Numbered from the stretch's first letter, positions 33,792-43,455 are shown. The stretch is 64,000 bases of DNA from WTGU01 sp965200925 (GCA_965200925.1 OZ241738.1:3224001-3288000), one strand, 5' to 3'. Notes: generated by a model from the letters alone, not told the origin. Numbers and translations: made by a program.

Positions 33792-35837
33792 ATGGGCCGG
33801 CTGGCCTCCGACATCGGCGGGACCTTCACCGACCTCGTCTATTTCGACGACGCCCGCGGCACGCTCGGCACCGCCAAATCCCTCACCACACCGGACGACC
33901 TGACGCAGGGAGTCCTCGACACCATCGCCCTCTCCCGCCTGTCGCCGCCCGAGGTCGATTTCTTCGTCCACGGCGGGACCACGGTGATCAACGCCATCAC
34001 CGAGCGGAAGGGCGCGCGGACGGCGCTGATCACCACCGCCGGCTTCCGCGACGTGCTCGAGATCCAGCGCGGCAACCGGCCCGATCTCTACAACCTGCGC
34101 TTCGAGAAGGAGCGCCCCTTCGTGCCGCGCCTGCTGCGCTTCGAGGTCCGCGAGCGCGTGGATTCGACGGGCAAGGTCCTGGTGCCGCTGGAGACGAAGG
34201 ACCTCGACCGCATCGTCGCGCGCTGCCGTGAGGAAGGCGTCGAGGCGATCGCGATCCAGTATCTCCACAGCTACATCGCCCCCCGGCACGAGGCCGAGAC
34301 GGCGGCCTGGCTGCGGGCGCGTCTGCCCGGCGTCGCCGTCACCGCCTCGCACGAGATCACCCGCGAATGGCGCGAGTACGAGCGCGCCAACACGGCCGTC
34401 CTCAACGCCTACGTGCAGCCCATCGTCCAGAGCTATTTCGGCCGGCTGGAAGAGGCCCTGGGCGGTGCCGGCGTCCGCTGCCCCTACGCGGCGATGCAGT
34501 CGAACGGCGGCACCACCAGCTTCGCCTGGGCCAAGGAACACCCGATCACGCTCATGGAATCGGGGCCGGCGGCGGGCTGCAACGGCGCCGCCATCGTGGG
34601 TGGGCTGTGCGGCGAATCGCGGGTGATCTACCTCGACATCGGCGGCACCACGGCGAAATGCACCACCATCGAGGACGGCGCGCCCAAGGTGACGACGGAA
34701 TACCGGCTCGAATACAGCCGCGCCCGCTTCGGCTATCCGCTGCGGGTCCCCGTCGTGGACATCGTGGAGATCGGCGCCGGCGGCGGCTCCGTCGCCTGGT
34801 TCGACAAGGCGGGGCTGCTGAAGGTGGGGCCGGTCTCGGCCGGTGCCGACCCGGGCCCCGCCTGCTACGGGCGCGGCGGCACCGATCCCACGGTGACCGA
34901 CGCCAAGCTCGTCACCGGCGTCATCAACCCCACCAATTTCGCCGGCGGGCAGTTCGATCTGGACGAGGGCCGGGCGCTGGCCGCGATGGAGACGGCGGCG
35001 AGCGGCCTGGGTCTCGACGCGGCGGCCGCCGCGGCGGCGGTGATCCGCACGGTGGAAGCCAACATGATCAACGCGCTCAAGCTGGTCTCCATCCAGCGCG
35101 GCCATGACCCGCGCGACTTCGCGCTGGTGGTGGGCGGCGGCGGCGGCCCCATGCACGGGGCGTCGCTGGGCCGTGAGCTCGGAGTCAAGGAGATCGTCGT
35201 GCCGCTCTATCCCGGGCTCTTCTCCGCCTGGGGGATGCTGGCCACCTTGCCCCGGCGCGACTTCATGCAGACCGATCTGCGCCGCGGCGAGGAGGTGACG
35301 GCGGCGGACGTGCAGCGTCTGTTCGCCGGCCTCCGGCGCGAGGCGGAGGCGTATTTCCGCACCGACGCCCACATGGCGGAGGCGGAGATCGCCTTCGACG
35401 GCCGCATCGACCTGCGCTACCTCGGCCAGGAGCATTCGGTCACCGTGCCGGTGGACATCGAGGCGGCGGCGGTCGAAGACATCCTCACCGCCTTCCACGA
35501 CGCCCACGAGAAGACCTACACCTTCCGCCTCGACGACACGCCCGTCGAATTCGTGACCTACCGGCTGGCCGCCACCGCCAAGGTGCCGCGCCCGGAGCTG
35601 AAGCCGCTCGCGCCCGAGGGGCGGTCGCTGGAGGCTGCCCGCAGGCCGCCGCGCATGGTGGATTTCGCCGAGGGCGGCCGCCGCGAGGCCGCCGTCTACG
35701 ATCGCGACCTTCTGCCGCCGGACGCCGCCCTGGAAGGGCCGCTGATCGTGGAGGAGGCCACGTCGACGACGCTCGTCCACCCCGGCCAGAAGCTCCGGGT
35801 CGATTCCTTCGGCTTCCTCCGCATCACCGAGGCCTGA
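33792..35837 (+). CDS. Hydantoinase A / 5-oxoprolinase family protein (HyuA-like)
   Basis: 681 residues. The ATP-binding actin-like fold is seen in ASDIGGTFTDLVYFDD at the start, FVHGGTTVINAITERKG, a second phosphate motif YLDIGGTTAKCTTIEDG in the middle, and AGADPGPACYGRGG. The C-terminal domain ends with GPLIVEEATSTTLVHPGQ. This subunit uses ATP to activate the ring carbonyl for cleavage together with HyuB, which precedes it in the same operon. The length is normal for the stand-alone HyuA class. Whether the substrate is hydantoin, N-methylhydantoin or 5-oxoproline cannot be read from sequence. Confidence 0.9.
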   Translation: MGRLASDIGGTFTDLVYFDDARGTLGTAKSLTTPDDLTQGVLDTIALSRLSPPEVDFFVHGGTTVINAITERKGARTALITTAGFRDVLEIQRGNRPDLYNLRFEKERPFVPRLLRFEVRERVDSTGKVLVPLETKDLDRIVARCREEGVEAIAIQYLHSYIAPRHEAETAAWLRARLPGVAVTASHEITREWREYERANTAVLNAYVQPIVQSYFGRLEEALGGAGVRCPYAAMQSNGGTTSFAWAKEHPITLMESGPAAGCNGAAIVGGLCGESRVIYLDIGGTTAKCTTIEDGAPKVTTEYRLEYSRARFGYPLRVPVVDIVEIGAGGGSVAWFDKAGLLKVGPVSAGADPGPACYGRGGTDPTVTDAKLVTGVINPTNFAGGQFDLDEGRALAAMETAASGLGLDAAAAAAAVIRTVEANMINALKLVSIQRGHDPRDFALVVGGGGGPMHGASLGRELGVKEIVVPLYPGLFSAWGMLATLPRRDFMQTDLRRGEEVTAADVQRLFAGLRREAEAYFRTDAHMAEAEIAFDGRIDLRYLGQEHSVTVPVDIEAAAVEDILTAFHDAHEKTYTFRLDDTPVEFVTYRLAATAKVPRPELKPLAPEGRSLEAARRPPRMVDFAEGGRREAAVYDRDLLPPDAALEGPLIVEEATSTTLVHPGQKLRVDSFGFLRITEA

Positions 35838-35839
35838 AC

Positions 35840-35861
35840 GGCCCGGGGCGCCGTCCGGGCC
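35840..35861. terminator. Hairpin after hyuA-like gene
   Basis: Arms GGCCCGG and CCGGGCC with an 8-nt loop begin two bases after the hyuA-like stop. No T-run follows. It may stop transcription between this gene and the converging minus-strand ORF. Confidence 0.35.
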
Positions 35862-35959
35862 TCGAGGCGCCGCCGCCGGCGGCCGGAGACATCGCGATCG
35901 GGTCCGGAGACCCGCGCACCCCAAAGAGAAAGGCCGGCGCAGCGAAGCGGCTCGCCCGG

Positions 35960-36175
35960 TTATTCGGCCGGGCCGCGAGACACCGCTTCCGGCGGCGGGC
36001 GGGTCTGGCTCTCGATGGCCTCGGCGGTCCAGCGCTGCCCGTCGCGGGTGAGGAATCCGCGGGCGTTGAGGTGTCGGGCGAGGGCGACCGGGCCGCGCAC
36101 GCCGCGGGACCGCGCGAACGCCAGTTCCGCGCGGATGCGGTCGGCGAAGTAGTCGGTCTTCCGCCCGCGCGCGAT
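35960..36175 (-). CDS. Small recombinase-like HTH ORF with possible ATC start
   Basis: A 71-residue reading directly downstream of the rhomboid gene and in the same frame, separated from its TGA by one codon. It contains DRIRAELAFARSRGVRGPVALARHLNARGFLTRDGQRWTAEAI in outline (given here in parts: RAELAFARSRGV, ALARHLNARGFLTRDG), much like the linker and HTH region near the recombinase domain of large serine recombinases. No ATG, GTG or TTG precedes the conserved part. An ATC at 36175 has AGAGGA seven bases upstream, so a rare ATC start or readthrough of the rhomboid stop is possible. It could also be a remnant. Confidence 0.4.
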   Translation of the reverse strand: MARGRKTDYFADRIRAELAFARSRGVRGPVALARHLNARGFLTRDGQRWTAEAIESQTRPPPEAVSRGPAE

Positions 36176-36178
36176 CGG

Positions 36179-37009
36179 TCAGTCCTCTCGCGACCGGGGG
36201 CCCCAGGGGCCGACCTCCCCGCCGCGTTTGCCTTCCCGGCCCTCCGCGCCGGCGAATTCGTCCCACGGCGCGTCGCCGTCCGCGTCGGGCGGCGGCCAGG
36301 CCGGGCGGTTCCAGGGGCCGAGCGGGATGCGGTCGAACAGCGGCACCCCGCGTTTCCGCATCGGGACGACCAGGAGCGCGCCCGCGGCGAAACCGCCGAT
36401 ATGGGCGTACCAGGCGACGCCGCCGCCCACCCCGCCGGAGGCGACGGCGTTGATCACCTGATAGACGATCCAGACCCCGAGCACCCCCCAGGCCGGGAAG
36501 CGGACCGGCGTGAAGAAGAAGAGCATCCACACGCCCCGCTTCGGATGGAGCATCAGATACGCGCCGAGCACGCCGGAGATCGCCCCGCTCGCCCCGATCG
36601 TCGGGATCTGCGAGGCCGGCTCCAGGGCGGCATGGGTCAGGCCGGCGACCGCCCCGCAGAGAAGGTAGAAGACCGTGAAGCGCCAGTGGCCCATCGCGTC
36701 CTCGACGTTGTCGCCGAAGATCCACAGATAGAGCATGTTGCCGAGCAGGTGCCAGAAACCGCCGTGCAGGAACATCGAGGTGAAGACGGTGAGCCAGGGC
36801 GGCACGGTGACCATGGCGGGCTCGCGCTGCATGTCGCCCAGGACCGTCACCGGAATCATGCCGAGGCGGAAGACCAGTTCGGCATCGAAGTCGTCCCCGC
36901 CGACGACCTGGATCAGCCAGACCAGGATGCAGGCGGCGAGAAGCGCCACCGTCACGACCTGGAAGCCGATCCGATGGAGCGGATTGTCGTCCTTCAGCGG
37001 CAGGAACAT
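36179..37009 (-). CDS. Rhomboid-family intramembrane serine protease
   Basis: 276 residues with six or so membrane helices. The loop-helix feature FLHGGFWHLLGNM comes first, the nucleophile is in IGASGAISGVLGAY, and the catalytic histidine is in AHIGGFAAGALL. These are the standard rhomboid dyad and oxyanion elements. It cleaves membrane proteins inside the bilayer; the substrate is unknown. A hydrophilic, proline- and glycine-rich C-terminal tail follows the last helix. The gene lies 10 bp after gatB and may be co-transcribed with the gatCAB genes. Confidence 0.9.
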   Translation of the reverse strand: MFLPLKDDNPLHRIGFQVVTVALLAACILVWLIQVVGGDDFDAELVFRLGMIPVTVLGDMQREPAMVTVPPWLTVFTSMFLHGGFWHLLGNMLYLWIFGDNVEDAMGHWRFTVFYLLCGAVAGLTHAALEPASQIPTIGASGAISGVLGAYLMLHPKRGVWMLFFFTPVRFPAWGVLGVWIVYQVINAVASGGVGGGVAWYAHIGGFAAGALLVVPMRKRGVPLFDRIPLGPWNRPAWPPPDADGDAPWDEFAGAEGREGKRGGEVGPWGPRSRED

Positions 37010-37019
37010 GGTCGGGCGT

Positions 37020-38477
37020 TCAGCCCTCGAGCCGGGCGCGCAGCGCCGCGTTGACGGCCTTCGGGTCGGCCTTGCCCTGGGACGCCTTCATCACCTGCCC
37101 GACGAACCAGCCCATCAGCTTGACCTTCCCGCGCCGATATTCGGCCGCCTTGTCCGGATTGTCGGCGACCGCGCGCTCCACCAGCGCCGCGATCGCGCCG
37201 CCGTCGGTGACCTGCCGCAGGCCCTTCTCGTCGATGATCGAATCGGCGTCGCGCCCGGTCTCGACCATGCTCTCGAGGACCGCCTTGGCGGCGCGGCCCG
37301 AGACCGTGCCGTCGGCGATCCGGTCGAGCAGCGCGCCGAGGGCGGCGGGTGCGACCGGGCTCCGCTCGATCGAAAGGCCCGCCTTGTTGAGCGCACCGAA
37401 CAACGCGCCCGTGACCCAGTTCGCTGCGGTCCTGCCGTCGCGCCCGGCGGCAACCGCCTCGAAGAAGGCCGCGGTCTCCGGTTCCGCGACGAGGACGCCG
37501 GCATCGCAGGCCGAAAGGCCGAGATCGCGCCTGTAGCGTTCCTTCTTCGCGTCCGGCAGCTCGGGCAGGGCGGCGCGCTCGTCCTCGACCCAGGCGGCGT
37601 CTAGGGTCAGGGGCGGCAGGTCAGGATCGGGGAAGTAGCGGTAGTCATGCGCCCCCTCCTTGGAGCGCAGCGCGCGTGTCTCCCCGCGTTCGGGGTCGAA
37701 CAGGCGCGTCTCCTGCGCGATGCCGCCACCGCCTTCGAGCACCGCGACCTGGCGCCCGGCCTCGGCCTCGATCGCCTTCATGACGAAGCGGACGGAGTTG
37801 AGGTTCTTGATCTCGCAGCGCGTCCCCGGCGGCGCGCCCGGGCGGCGCACCGAGACGTTGACGTCGGCCCTGAGCGAGCCCTGTTCCATATTGCCGTCAC
37901 AGGTCCCGACATAGCGCAGGATCGCGCGCAGCTTGCGCAGATAGAGGCCGGCCTCCGCCGGGCTGCGGATGTCGGGCTCGGAAACGATTTCCATCAGCGC
38001 GACGCCGGCGCGGTTGAGGTCGACGCAGGTGGCGTTCGCGCGCCGGTCGTGGAGGCTCTTGCCGGCGTCCATCTCCAGGTGCAGCCGGGTGATGCCGACG
38101 GTTCGCGTCGTGCCGTCGTCGAGGTCGAGCACGACCCGGCCGCGGCCCACGATCGGCCGCGAGTATTGCGAGATCTGGTAGCCCGGCGGCAGGTCGGGAT
38201 AGAAGTAGTGTTTGCGGTCGAACACCGAGACCAGATTGATCTCCGCGTCGAGGGCGAGGCCGGTGCGGACGGCCTGCGCGACGCAATGGCCGTTGGCCAC
38301 CGGCAGCATGCCGGGCATCGCGGCATCGACGCAGGAGACCTGCGTGTTCGGCGCGGCACCGAAGGCGGCGGGCGCGGCGGAAAAAAGCTTCGCCTCGGCG
38401 GTCGTCTGGGCGTGAACCTCCAGCCCGACGACCACCTCCCAGGCGCCGTCGCTTCCGGTGATCCGGTAGTCGCTCAC
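37020..38477 (-). CDS. gatB: Asp-tRNA(Asn)/Glu-tRNA(Gln) amidotransferase subunit B
   Basis: 485 residues, full length. N-terminal VVGLEVHAQ, then the family fingerprint of YFYPDLPPGYQISQY and LHLEMDAGKS, with DLNRAGVALMEIVSEPD (slightly varied) and the C-terminal YqeY-like domain ending with FVGQVMKASQGKADPKAV. GatB binds the misacylated tRNA and phosphorylates the side chain so that ammonia from GatA can convert Glu-tRNA(Gln) to Gln-tRNA(Gln). The start GTG 38477 overlaps the gatA stop by GTGA. The cluster implies that the organism makes Gln-tRNA, Asn-tRNA or both by transamidation. Confidence 0.97.
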   Translation of the reverse strand: MSDYRITGSDGAWEVVVGLEVHAQTTAEAKLFSAAPAAFGAAPNTQVSCVDAAMPGMLPVANGHCVAQAVRTGLALDAEINLVSVFDRKHYFYPDLPPGYQISQYSRPIVGRGRVVLDLDDGTTRTVGITRLHLEMDAGKSLHDRRANATCVDLNRAGVALMEIVSEPDIRSPAEAGLYLRKLRAILRYVGTCDGNMEQGSLRADVNVSVRRPGAPPGTRCEIKNLNSVRFVMKAIEAEAGRQVAVLEGGGGIAQETRLFDPERGETRALRSKEGAHDYRYFPDPDLPPLTLDAAWVEDERAALPELPDAKKERYRRDLGLSACDAGVLVAEPETAAFFEAVAAGRDGRTAANWVTGALFGALNKAGLSIERSPVAPAALGALLDRIADGTVSGRAAKAVLESMVETGRDADSIIDEKGLRQVTDGGAIAALVERAVADNPDKAAEYRRGKVKLMGWFVGQVMKASQGKADPKAVNAALRARLEG

Positions 38478-39961
38478 GCCGTCCCGCCGCCCGCGCCCGG
38501 TGGGGGGCGCGCGTCGAAGCCGGCGGCCCCCTCCAGCACGTGCGCCGCCCGGAACAGGGTCTCCTCGTCGAAGGGCCGTGCGATCAGGTGCAGGCCCAGG
38601 GGCAGGCCGTCGCCCGTGAACCCGGCCGGCACCGAGATCGCGGGCAGCCCGGCGAGACTCGCCGGGACGGTGAAGACGTCGTTCAGATACATGGCGATGG
38701 GGTCGTCCATCTTCTCGCCGACGGCGAAGGCGGCGAAGGGTGCGGTCGGCGTCAGAATCGCATCGACGTCCGCGAAGGCGGCCTCGAAATCGCGCGCGAT
38801 CAGGGTCCGCACCTTCTGGGCCTTCAGGTAATAGGCGTCGTAATAGCCCGCGGAGAGCACGTAGGTGCCGATCAGGACGCGCCGCTTGACCTCTTGCCCG
38901 AACCCCGCCGCGCGAGTCCGCGCGTACATCTCAGCCGGGGCGTCGGCCGCGACGCGAAGCCCGTAACGCACGCCGTCGTAGCGCGCGAGGTTGGACGACG
39001 CCTCCGCCGGTGCCACGATGTAATAGGCGGGGAGCGCGTATTTCGTGAGCGGCAGGGAGATGTCGACGACCGTCGCGCCGGCGGCGCGCAGCCAGCGCAC
39101 GCCTTCCGCCCACAGCGACTCGATTTCCGCCGGCATTCCGTCCATCCGGTACTCCGCCGGCACGCCGATCGTGAGGCCGCGCGCATGGCCGTTCAGGGCA
39201 GCGGCGTAATCGGGCACCGGACGGTCGACGGAGGTGGAATCCCTGGGGTCGTGGCCGGCCATCGCGCGCAGCATGAGGGCGGCGTCGCGCACCGTCCGGG
39301 TGAGCGGGCCGGCCTGGTCGAGCGACGAGGCGAAGGCGACGATGCCCCAGCGCGAGCAGCGGCCGTAGGTGGGTTTCATGCCGACGATCCCGCAGAACGC
39401 CGCCGGCTGGCGGATCGAGCCGCCGGTGTCCGTTCCGGTGGCGCCGGCGCAGAGTCGTGCGGCGACCGCGGCGGCCGAGCCGCCCGAACTGCCGCCCGGC
39501 ACCAGCGGCGTGTCGTCGCCGCGCCGGCGCCAGGGGTTGATGGCCGGGCCGTCCACGCTCGTGACGTTGGCCGAGCCCATGGCGAATTCGTCCATGTTGG
39601 TCTTACCGAGCATCACCGCGCCCGCCCGCCACAGATTCGCCGTGACCGTCGATTCGTAGGGTGGCTTGAAGCCCTCGAGGATCTTCGAGCCGGCCTGGCT
39701 GCGCACCCCGCGCGTACAGAAGAGATCCTTCACGCCGAGGGGAATGCCTTCGAGCGGACGGCCGCGCCCGGCGCCCAGGCGCGCATCAGCCCGGTCCGCG
39801 GCCGCCAGGGCGGCGCCGAAGGTCTCCGCCACGAAGGCGTTGAGCGGGCGCGCCGCCTCGATCGCGGTGATATGGGCGCTGGCCAGTTCGCGGGCGGAGA
39901 AATCCCGGGCCTCCAGGCCGGCGCGCGCCTCCGCGAGCGAAAGCCCGGTCAGCGCGGTCAC
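38474..39961 (-). CDS. gatA: Asp-tRNA(Asn)/Glu-tRNA(Gln) amidotransferase subunit A
   Basis: 495 residues. Amidase-signature enzyme that frees ammonia from glutamine for GatB. The catalytic Ser-cisSer-Lys elements are visible: lysine in GVKDLFCTRGV, the GGSSGGSAAAVAARL serine-rich loop, and nucleophile in GTDTGGSIRQPA. It starts at GTG 39961 and overlaps gatC (GTGA) and gatB (GTGA), so the three subunits are made together. Length and motifs are normal. Confidence 0.97.
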   Translation of the reverse strand: MTALTGLSLAEARAGLEARDFSARELASAHITAIEAARPLNAFVAETFGAALAAADRADARLGAGRGRPLEGIPLGVKDLFCTRGVRSQAGSKILEGFKPPYESTVTANLWRAGAVMLGKTNMDEFAMGSANVTSVDGPAINPWRRRGDDTPLVPGGSSGGSAAAVAARLCAGATGTDTGGSIRQPAAFCGIVGMKPTYGRCSRWGIVAFASSLDQAGPLTRTVRDAALMLRAMAGHDPRDSTSVDRPVPDYAAALNGHARGLTIGVPAEYRMDGMPAEIESLWAEGVRWLRAAGATVVDISLPLTKYALPAYYIVAPAEASSNLARYDGVRYGLRVAADAPAEMYARTRAAGFGQEVKRRVLIGTYVLSAGYYDAYYLKAQKVRTLIARDFEAAFADVDAILTPTAPFAAFAVGEKMDDPIAMYLNDVFTVPASLAGLPAISVPAGFTGDGLPLGLHLIARPFDEETLFRAAHVLEGAAGFDARPPPGAGGGTA

Positions 39962-40245
39962 TCGACCACCTTGGGTACGACGAAGAAGCCGTCTTCCGCC
40001 GCGGGCGCGTTGGCCAGAAGATCCTCGGGCGGCGCGGTGTCCCCCGCCCGGTCGGCGCGGCGCGGCAGGGCGACGGCGACGGCGCCGGTCATCGGCTCGA
40101 CTCCGTCGGTATCGACCTCGTCGAGCTGCGCCACCCAGGCGAGGATGCGGTTCAGTTCCTGTGCCATGGGTGCGAGCGCGTCGTCGCTCACCGCGATGCG
40201 CGCGAGCCGGGCGATCCGCCTGACGGTGTTCTCGTCGATGACCAT
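39958..40245 (-). CDS. gatC: Asp-tRNA(Asn)/Glu-tRNA(Gln) amidotransferase subunit C
   Basis: 95 residues from ATG 40245, beginning with MVIDENTVRRIARLARI, the usual GatC start, and including ELNRILAWVAQLDEVDTDG. It wraps around GatA and GatB and stabilises the complex. It is the first gene of the gatCAB run and starts 31 bp after the tRNA-Arg gene on the same strand, so it may share transcription with that tRNA. An upstream start at 40290 would reach into the tRNA and is rejected. Confidence 0.93.
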   Translation of the reverse strand: MVIDENTVRRIARLARIAVSDDALAPMAQELNRILAWVAQLDEVDTDGVEPMTGAVAVALPRRADRAGDTAPPEDLLANAPAAEDGFFVVPKVVE

Positions 40246-40275
40246 GGGCGGGAGCCTCCCGATGAGGCGGAGGAG

Positions 40276-40352
40276 TGGCGCACCCGGCACGATTCGAACG
40301 TGCGACCTCTGCCTTCGGAGGGCAGCGCTCTATCCGGCTGAGCTACGGGTGC
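40276..40352 (-). tRNA. tRNA-Arg (anticodon CCG)
   Basis: On the minus strand the 77-nt cloverleaf starts GCACCCGTAGCTCAG and ends with the matching acceptor strand CGGGTGC, a G discriminator and an encoded CCA. The anticodon stem CTGCC/GGCAG encloses the loop CTCCGAA, so the anticodon is CCG, reading CGG. The T-arm has TTCGAATC. Confidence 0.95.
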
Positions 40353-40525
40353 GCTGCCCGGACCATACGCCAGCGGTCCACCCCCGGCAATCACCGCCGC
40401 CCCGAATCGAAGCGCGAAATCGCCACGCCGCAATGGGCCGGTCTTCGGGCGCGCCGGCATCCTCGCCATCGCGGGCGGGAGCGCCTAATATCCCGGTCTC
40501 GCTCCGCCAGCCGTTCCGCCTCCCC

Positions 40526-43411
40526 ATGGCCAAGATGATCAGCGTTCGCGGTGCCCGCGAGCACAATCTGAAGGGCATCGATATCGACCTGCCCCGCGAC
40601 CGCCTGATCGTCGTCACCGGCCTTTCGGGGTCGGGCAAGTCCTCCCTCGCCTTCGACACGATCTACGCCGAAGGGCAACGGCGCTACGTCGAGAGCCTCT
40701 CGGCCTATGCCCGCCAGTTCCTGGAGCTGATGCAGAAACCCGACGTGGAATCGATCGACGGGCTCTCGCCGGCGATTTCCATCGAGCAGAAGACCACGTC
40801 CAAGAACCCGCGCTCCACCGTCGGCACCGTGACCGAAATCTACGACTACATGCGCCTGCTCTTCGCGCGAATCGGCGTGGCCTACTCGCCCGCGACCGGG
40901 TTGCCGATCGAGAGCCAGACCGTCACCCAGATGGTCGACCGCATCCTCGCCATGCCCGAGGGAACCCGCCTCCATCTGCTGGCGCCGGTGATCCGCGGCC
41001 GCAAGGGCGAGTACAGGAAGGCGCTCGCGCAGCTCCTCAAGCGCGGCTTCACCCGGGTCAAGATCGACGGCGCGATCCACGAGATCGACGCCGCGCCGGC
41101 CCTCGACAAGAAGCGCAAGCACGACATCGACGTCGTGGTCGACCGCATCGTCGTCACGCCCGATCTCGGCAACCGGCTCGCCGACAGCCTGGAGACCGCG
41201 TTGTCCCTGAGCGACGGGCTCGTGGTCGCCGAGGACGCCGACAGCGGCGCGCGCACGGTCTTCTCGGCCCGGTTCGCCTGCCCGGTTTCCGGCTTCACGA
41301 TCGAGGAAGTCGAGCCCCGGCTGTTCTCCTTCAACAACCCGTTCGGCGCCTGCCCGGGCTGCGACGGGCTCGGCACCCGCATGTATTTCGACGCCGATCT
41401 CGTGGTGCCGAACCGGGCGCTGAGCCTCGCCCAAGGCGCGGTCGCGCCCTGGAACCGCTCGTCGCCCTTCTACCTCCAGACGCTGGAAGGCGTCGCCCGT
41501 CATTACCGGGCGTCCACGACGCAGCCGTGGCGGGAACTCCCGGAGGGGGCGCGGCAGGCGATCCTGCGGGGCTCCGGCGAGGAACCGATCGCCGTCACCT
41601 ATGACGACGGGCGGCGGCGATTCACCGCGACCAAGCCCTTCGAAGGCGTGCTGCCCAACCTCGAACGGCGCTGGCGGGAGACCGACAGCGCCTGGATCCG
41701 GGAAGAGCTCGGCAGGTTCCAGAGCACCGCGCCCTGCGCGCGTTGCGACGGCTTCCGCCTGAAGCCGGAGGCGCTGGCCGTCAAGGTGGGCGGGCGCCAT
41801 ATCGGCGAAGCGGCGCGCCTCTCCATCGCCGAGGCGGCGCGCTGGTTCGCGGCCCTCGACGATTCGCTGACGGCGAAGCAGCGCGAGATCGCGCGGCGTA
41901 TCCTGAAGGAGATCAACGAACGGCTGCGCTTCCTGGTCGATGTGGGCCTCGACTACCTCACCCTGTCGCGGGCCGCCGGCACGCTCTCCGGCGGCGAGAG
42001 CCAGCGCATCCGCCTCGCCTCCCAGATCGGCTCCGGCCTCACCGGCGTCCTCTACGTGCTCGACGAGCCGTCGATCGGCCTGCACCAGCGGGACAACGCG
42101 CGGCTGCTCGGCACGCTCCGCAATCTCCGCGACCTCGGCAACACGGTGCTCGTGGTCGAGCACGACGAAGAGGCCATCCGGAGCGCGGATTACGTCGTCG
42201 ACATGGGTCCCGGCGCCGGCGTCCAGGGCGGGAAGATCGTCGCCGAGGGAAAGCCCGCGGCGATCGCCGCCCGCGCGGACAGCCTGACCGGCCGCTATCT
42301 CAGCGGGACGGAAGCGATCCCCGTGCCGGCCGCCGGCCGGAGAGGAAAGAAAGGCCAGGCGGTCACGATCCGGGGCGCGCGGGCCAACAACCTGGCCGGC
42401 ATCGACGTCACCATCCGGCTCGGCACCTTCACCTGCGTCACCGGCGTCTCCGGCAGCGGCAAGTCGACGCTCGTCATCGAGACCCTCTACCGCGCCGCCG
42501 CGCGGCACATGTCCGGCGCGCGCGTCCAGCCGGGCGCCCACGACCGGATCGAGGGGCTGGAGTTCCTCGACAAGGTGGTGGACATCGACCAGTCGCCGAT
42601 CGGGCGCACGCCCCGCTCCAACCCGGCCACCTATACCGGCGCCTTCGGGCCGATCCGGGAATGGTACACCGGGCTGCCGGAGGCCAAGGCGCGCGGCTAC
42701 AAGCCGGGGCGCTTCTCGTTCAACGTCAAGGGCGGGCGCTGCGAAGCCTGCCAGGGTGACGGGTTGATCAAGATCGAGATGCACTTCCTGCCTGACATCT
42801 ACGTCCAGTGCGACGAGTGCAAGGGCCGGCGCTACAACCGCGAAACCCTCGAAATCCTCTACAAGGGTCGTTCCATCGCCGACGTGCTCGCGATGACGGT
42901 GGACGACGGCGCCACGTTCTTCAAGGCCGTACCCGCCATCCGGCAGAAGCTCGAAACGCTGCAACGGGTCGGCCTCGGCTACATCCGGATCGGCCAGCAG
43001 GCGACCACGCTCTCCGGCGGCGAGGCCCAGCGGGTCAAGCTCGCCAAGGAGCTGTCGCGGCGGGCCACCGGGCGGACCCTCTACATCCTCGACGAGCCGA
43101 CCACCGGCCTCCATTTCCACGACGTCCGCAAGCTCCTGGAGGTGCTGCACGCGCTGGTGGAGAGCGGCAACACCGTCGTCGTCATCGAGCACAATCTGGA
43201 GGTGATCAAGACCGCCGACCGCATCGTCGATCTCGGCCCCGAAGGCGGAGACGGCGGCGGGCGGGTGGTCGCGGACGGCACGCCGCGCGAGGTCGCGGCC
43301 GTCGCCGAAAGCTACACGGGGCAATTCCTGCGGCGCGCGCTGCGGCCTGCGGTGCCCCCGAAGCCGAAACGCCGGCGGACGGCGGCACGAGCGCGGCGCA
43401 AGGTGGCCTGA
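40526..43411 (+). CDS. uvrA: UvrABC excinuclease subunit A
   Basis: 961 residues, full length. Two ABC ATPase halves: Walker A GLSGSGKSSLAFDT and GVSGSGKSTLVIET; signatures LSGGESQRIRLA and LSGGEAQRVKLAKEL; Walker B YVLDEPSIGLHQRD and YILDEPTTGLHFHD. Zinc fingers are seen in CPGCDGLG/CARCDGF and CEACQGDG/CDECKGRRYN. UvrA scans DNA for bulky damage and loads UvrB in nucleotide excision repair. ATG 40526 begins with MAKMISVRGAREHNLKGID; no clear Shine-Dalgarno precedes it. I looked for an alphaproteobacterial SOS box (GTTC-N7-GTTC) upstream and did not find one. Confidence 0.97.
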   Translation: MAKMISVRGAREHNLKGIDIDLPRDRLIVVTGLSGSGKSSLAFDTIYAEGQRRYVESLSAYARQFLELMQKPDVESIDGLSPAISIEQKTTSKNPRSTVGTVTEIYDYMRLLFARIGVAYSPATGLPIESQTVTQMVDRILAMPEGTRLHLLAPVIRGRKGEYRKALAQLLKRGFTRVKIDGAIHEIDAAPALDKKRKHDIDVVVDRIVVTPDLGNRLADSLETALSLSDGLVVAEDADSGARTVFSARFACPVSGFTIEEVEPRLFSFNNPFGACPGCDGLGTRMYFDADLVVPNRALSLAQGAVAPWNRSSPFYLQTLEGVARHYRASTTQPWRELPEGARQAILRGSGEEPIAVTYDDGRRRFTATKPFEGVLPNLERRWRETDSAWIREELGRFQSTAPCARCDGFRLKPEALAVKVGGRHIGEAARLSIAEAARWFAALDDSLTAKQREIARRILKEINERLRFLVDVGLDYLTLSRAAGTLSGGESQRIRLASQIGSGLTGVLYVLDEPSIGLHQRDNARLLGTLRNLRDLGNTVLVVEHDEEAIRSADYVVDMGPGAGVQGGKIVAEGKPAAIAARADSLTGRYLSGTEAIPVPAAGRRGKKGQAVTIRGARANNLAGIDVTIRLGTFTCVTGVSGSGKSTLVIETLYRAAARHMSGARVQPGAHDRIEGLEFLDKVVDIDQSPIGRTPRSNPATYTGAFGPIREWYTGLPEAKARGYKPGRFSFNVKGGRCEACQGDGLIKIEMHFLPDIYVQCDECKGRRYNRETLEILYKGRSIADVLAMTVDDGATFFKAVPAIRQKLETLQRVGLGYIRIGQQATTLSGGEAQRVKLAKELSRRATGRTLYILDEPTTGLHFHDVRKLLEVLHALVESGNTVVVIEHNLEVIKTADRIVDLGPEGGDGGGRVVADGTPREVAAVAESYTGQFLRRALRPAVPPKPKRRRTAARARRKVA

Positions 43412-43455
43412 CCGGCCCCGCGATACGGGAGCGCGATACGGGAGCGGGAGAGGCG

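Noticed and set aside
40353..40525. SOS box before uvrA
   Set aside because: No GTTC-N7-GTTC pair was found in the 173 bp between the tRNA and uvrA.
40391..43324. Long minus-strand frame opposite uvrA
   Set aside because: Pure antisense of uvrA; no domain and no ribosome site.
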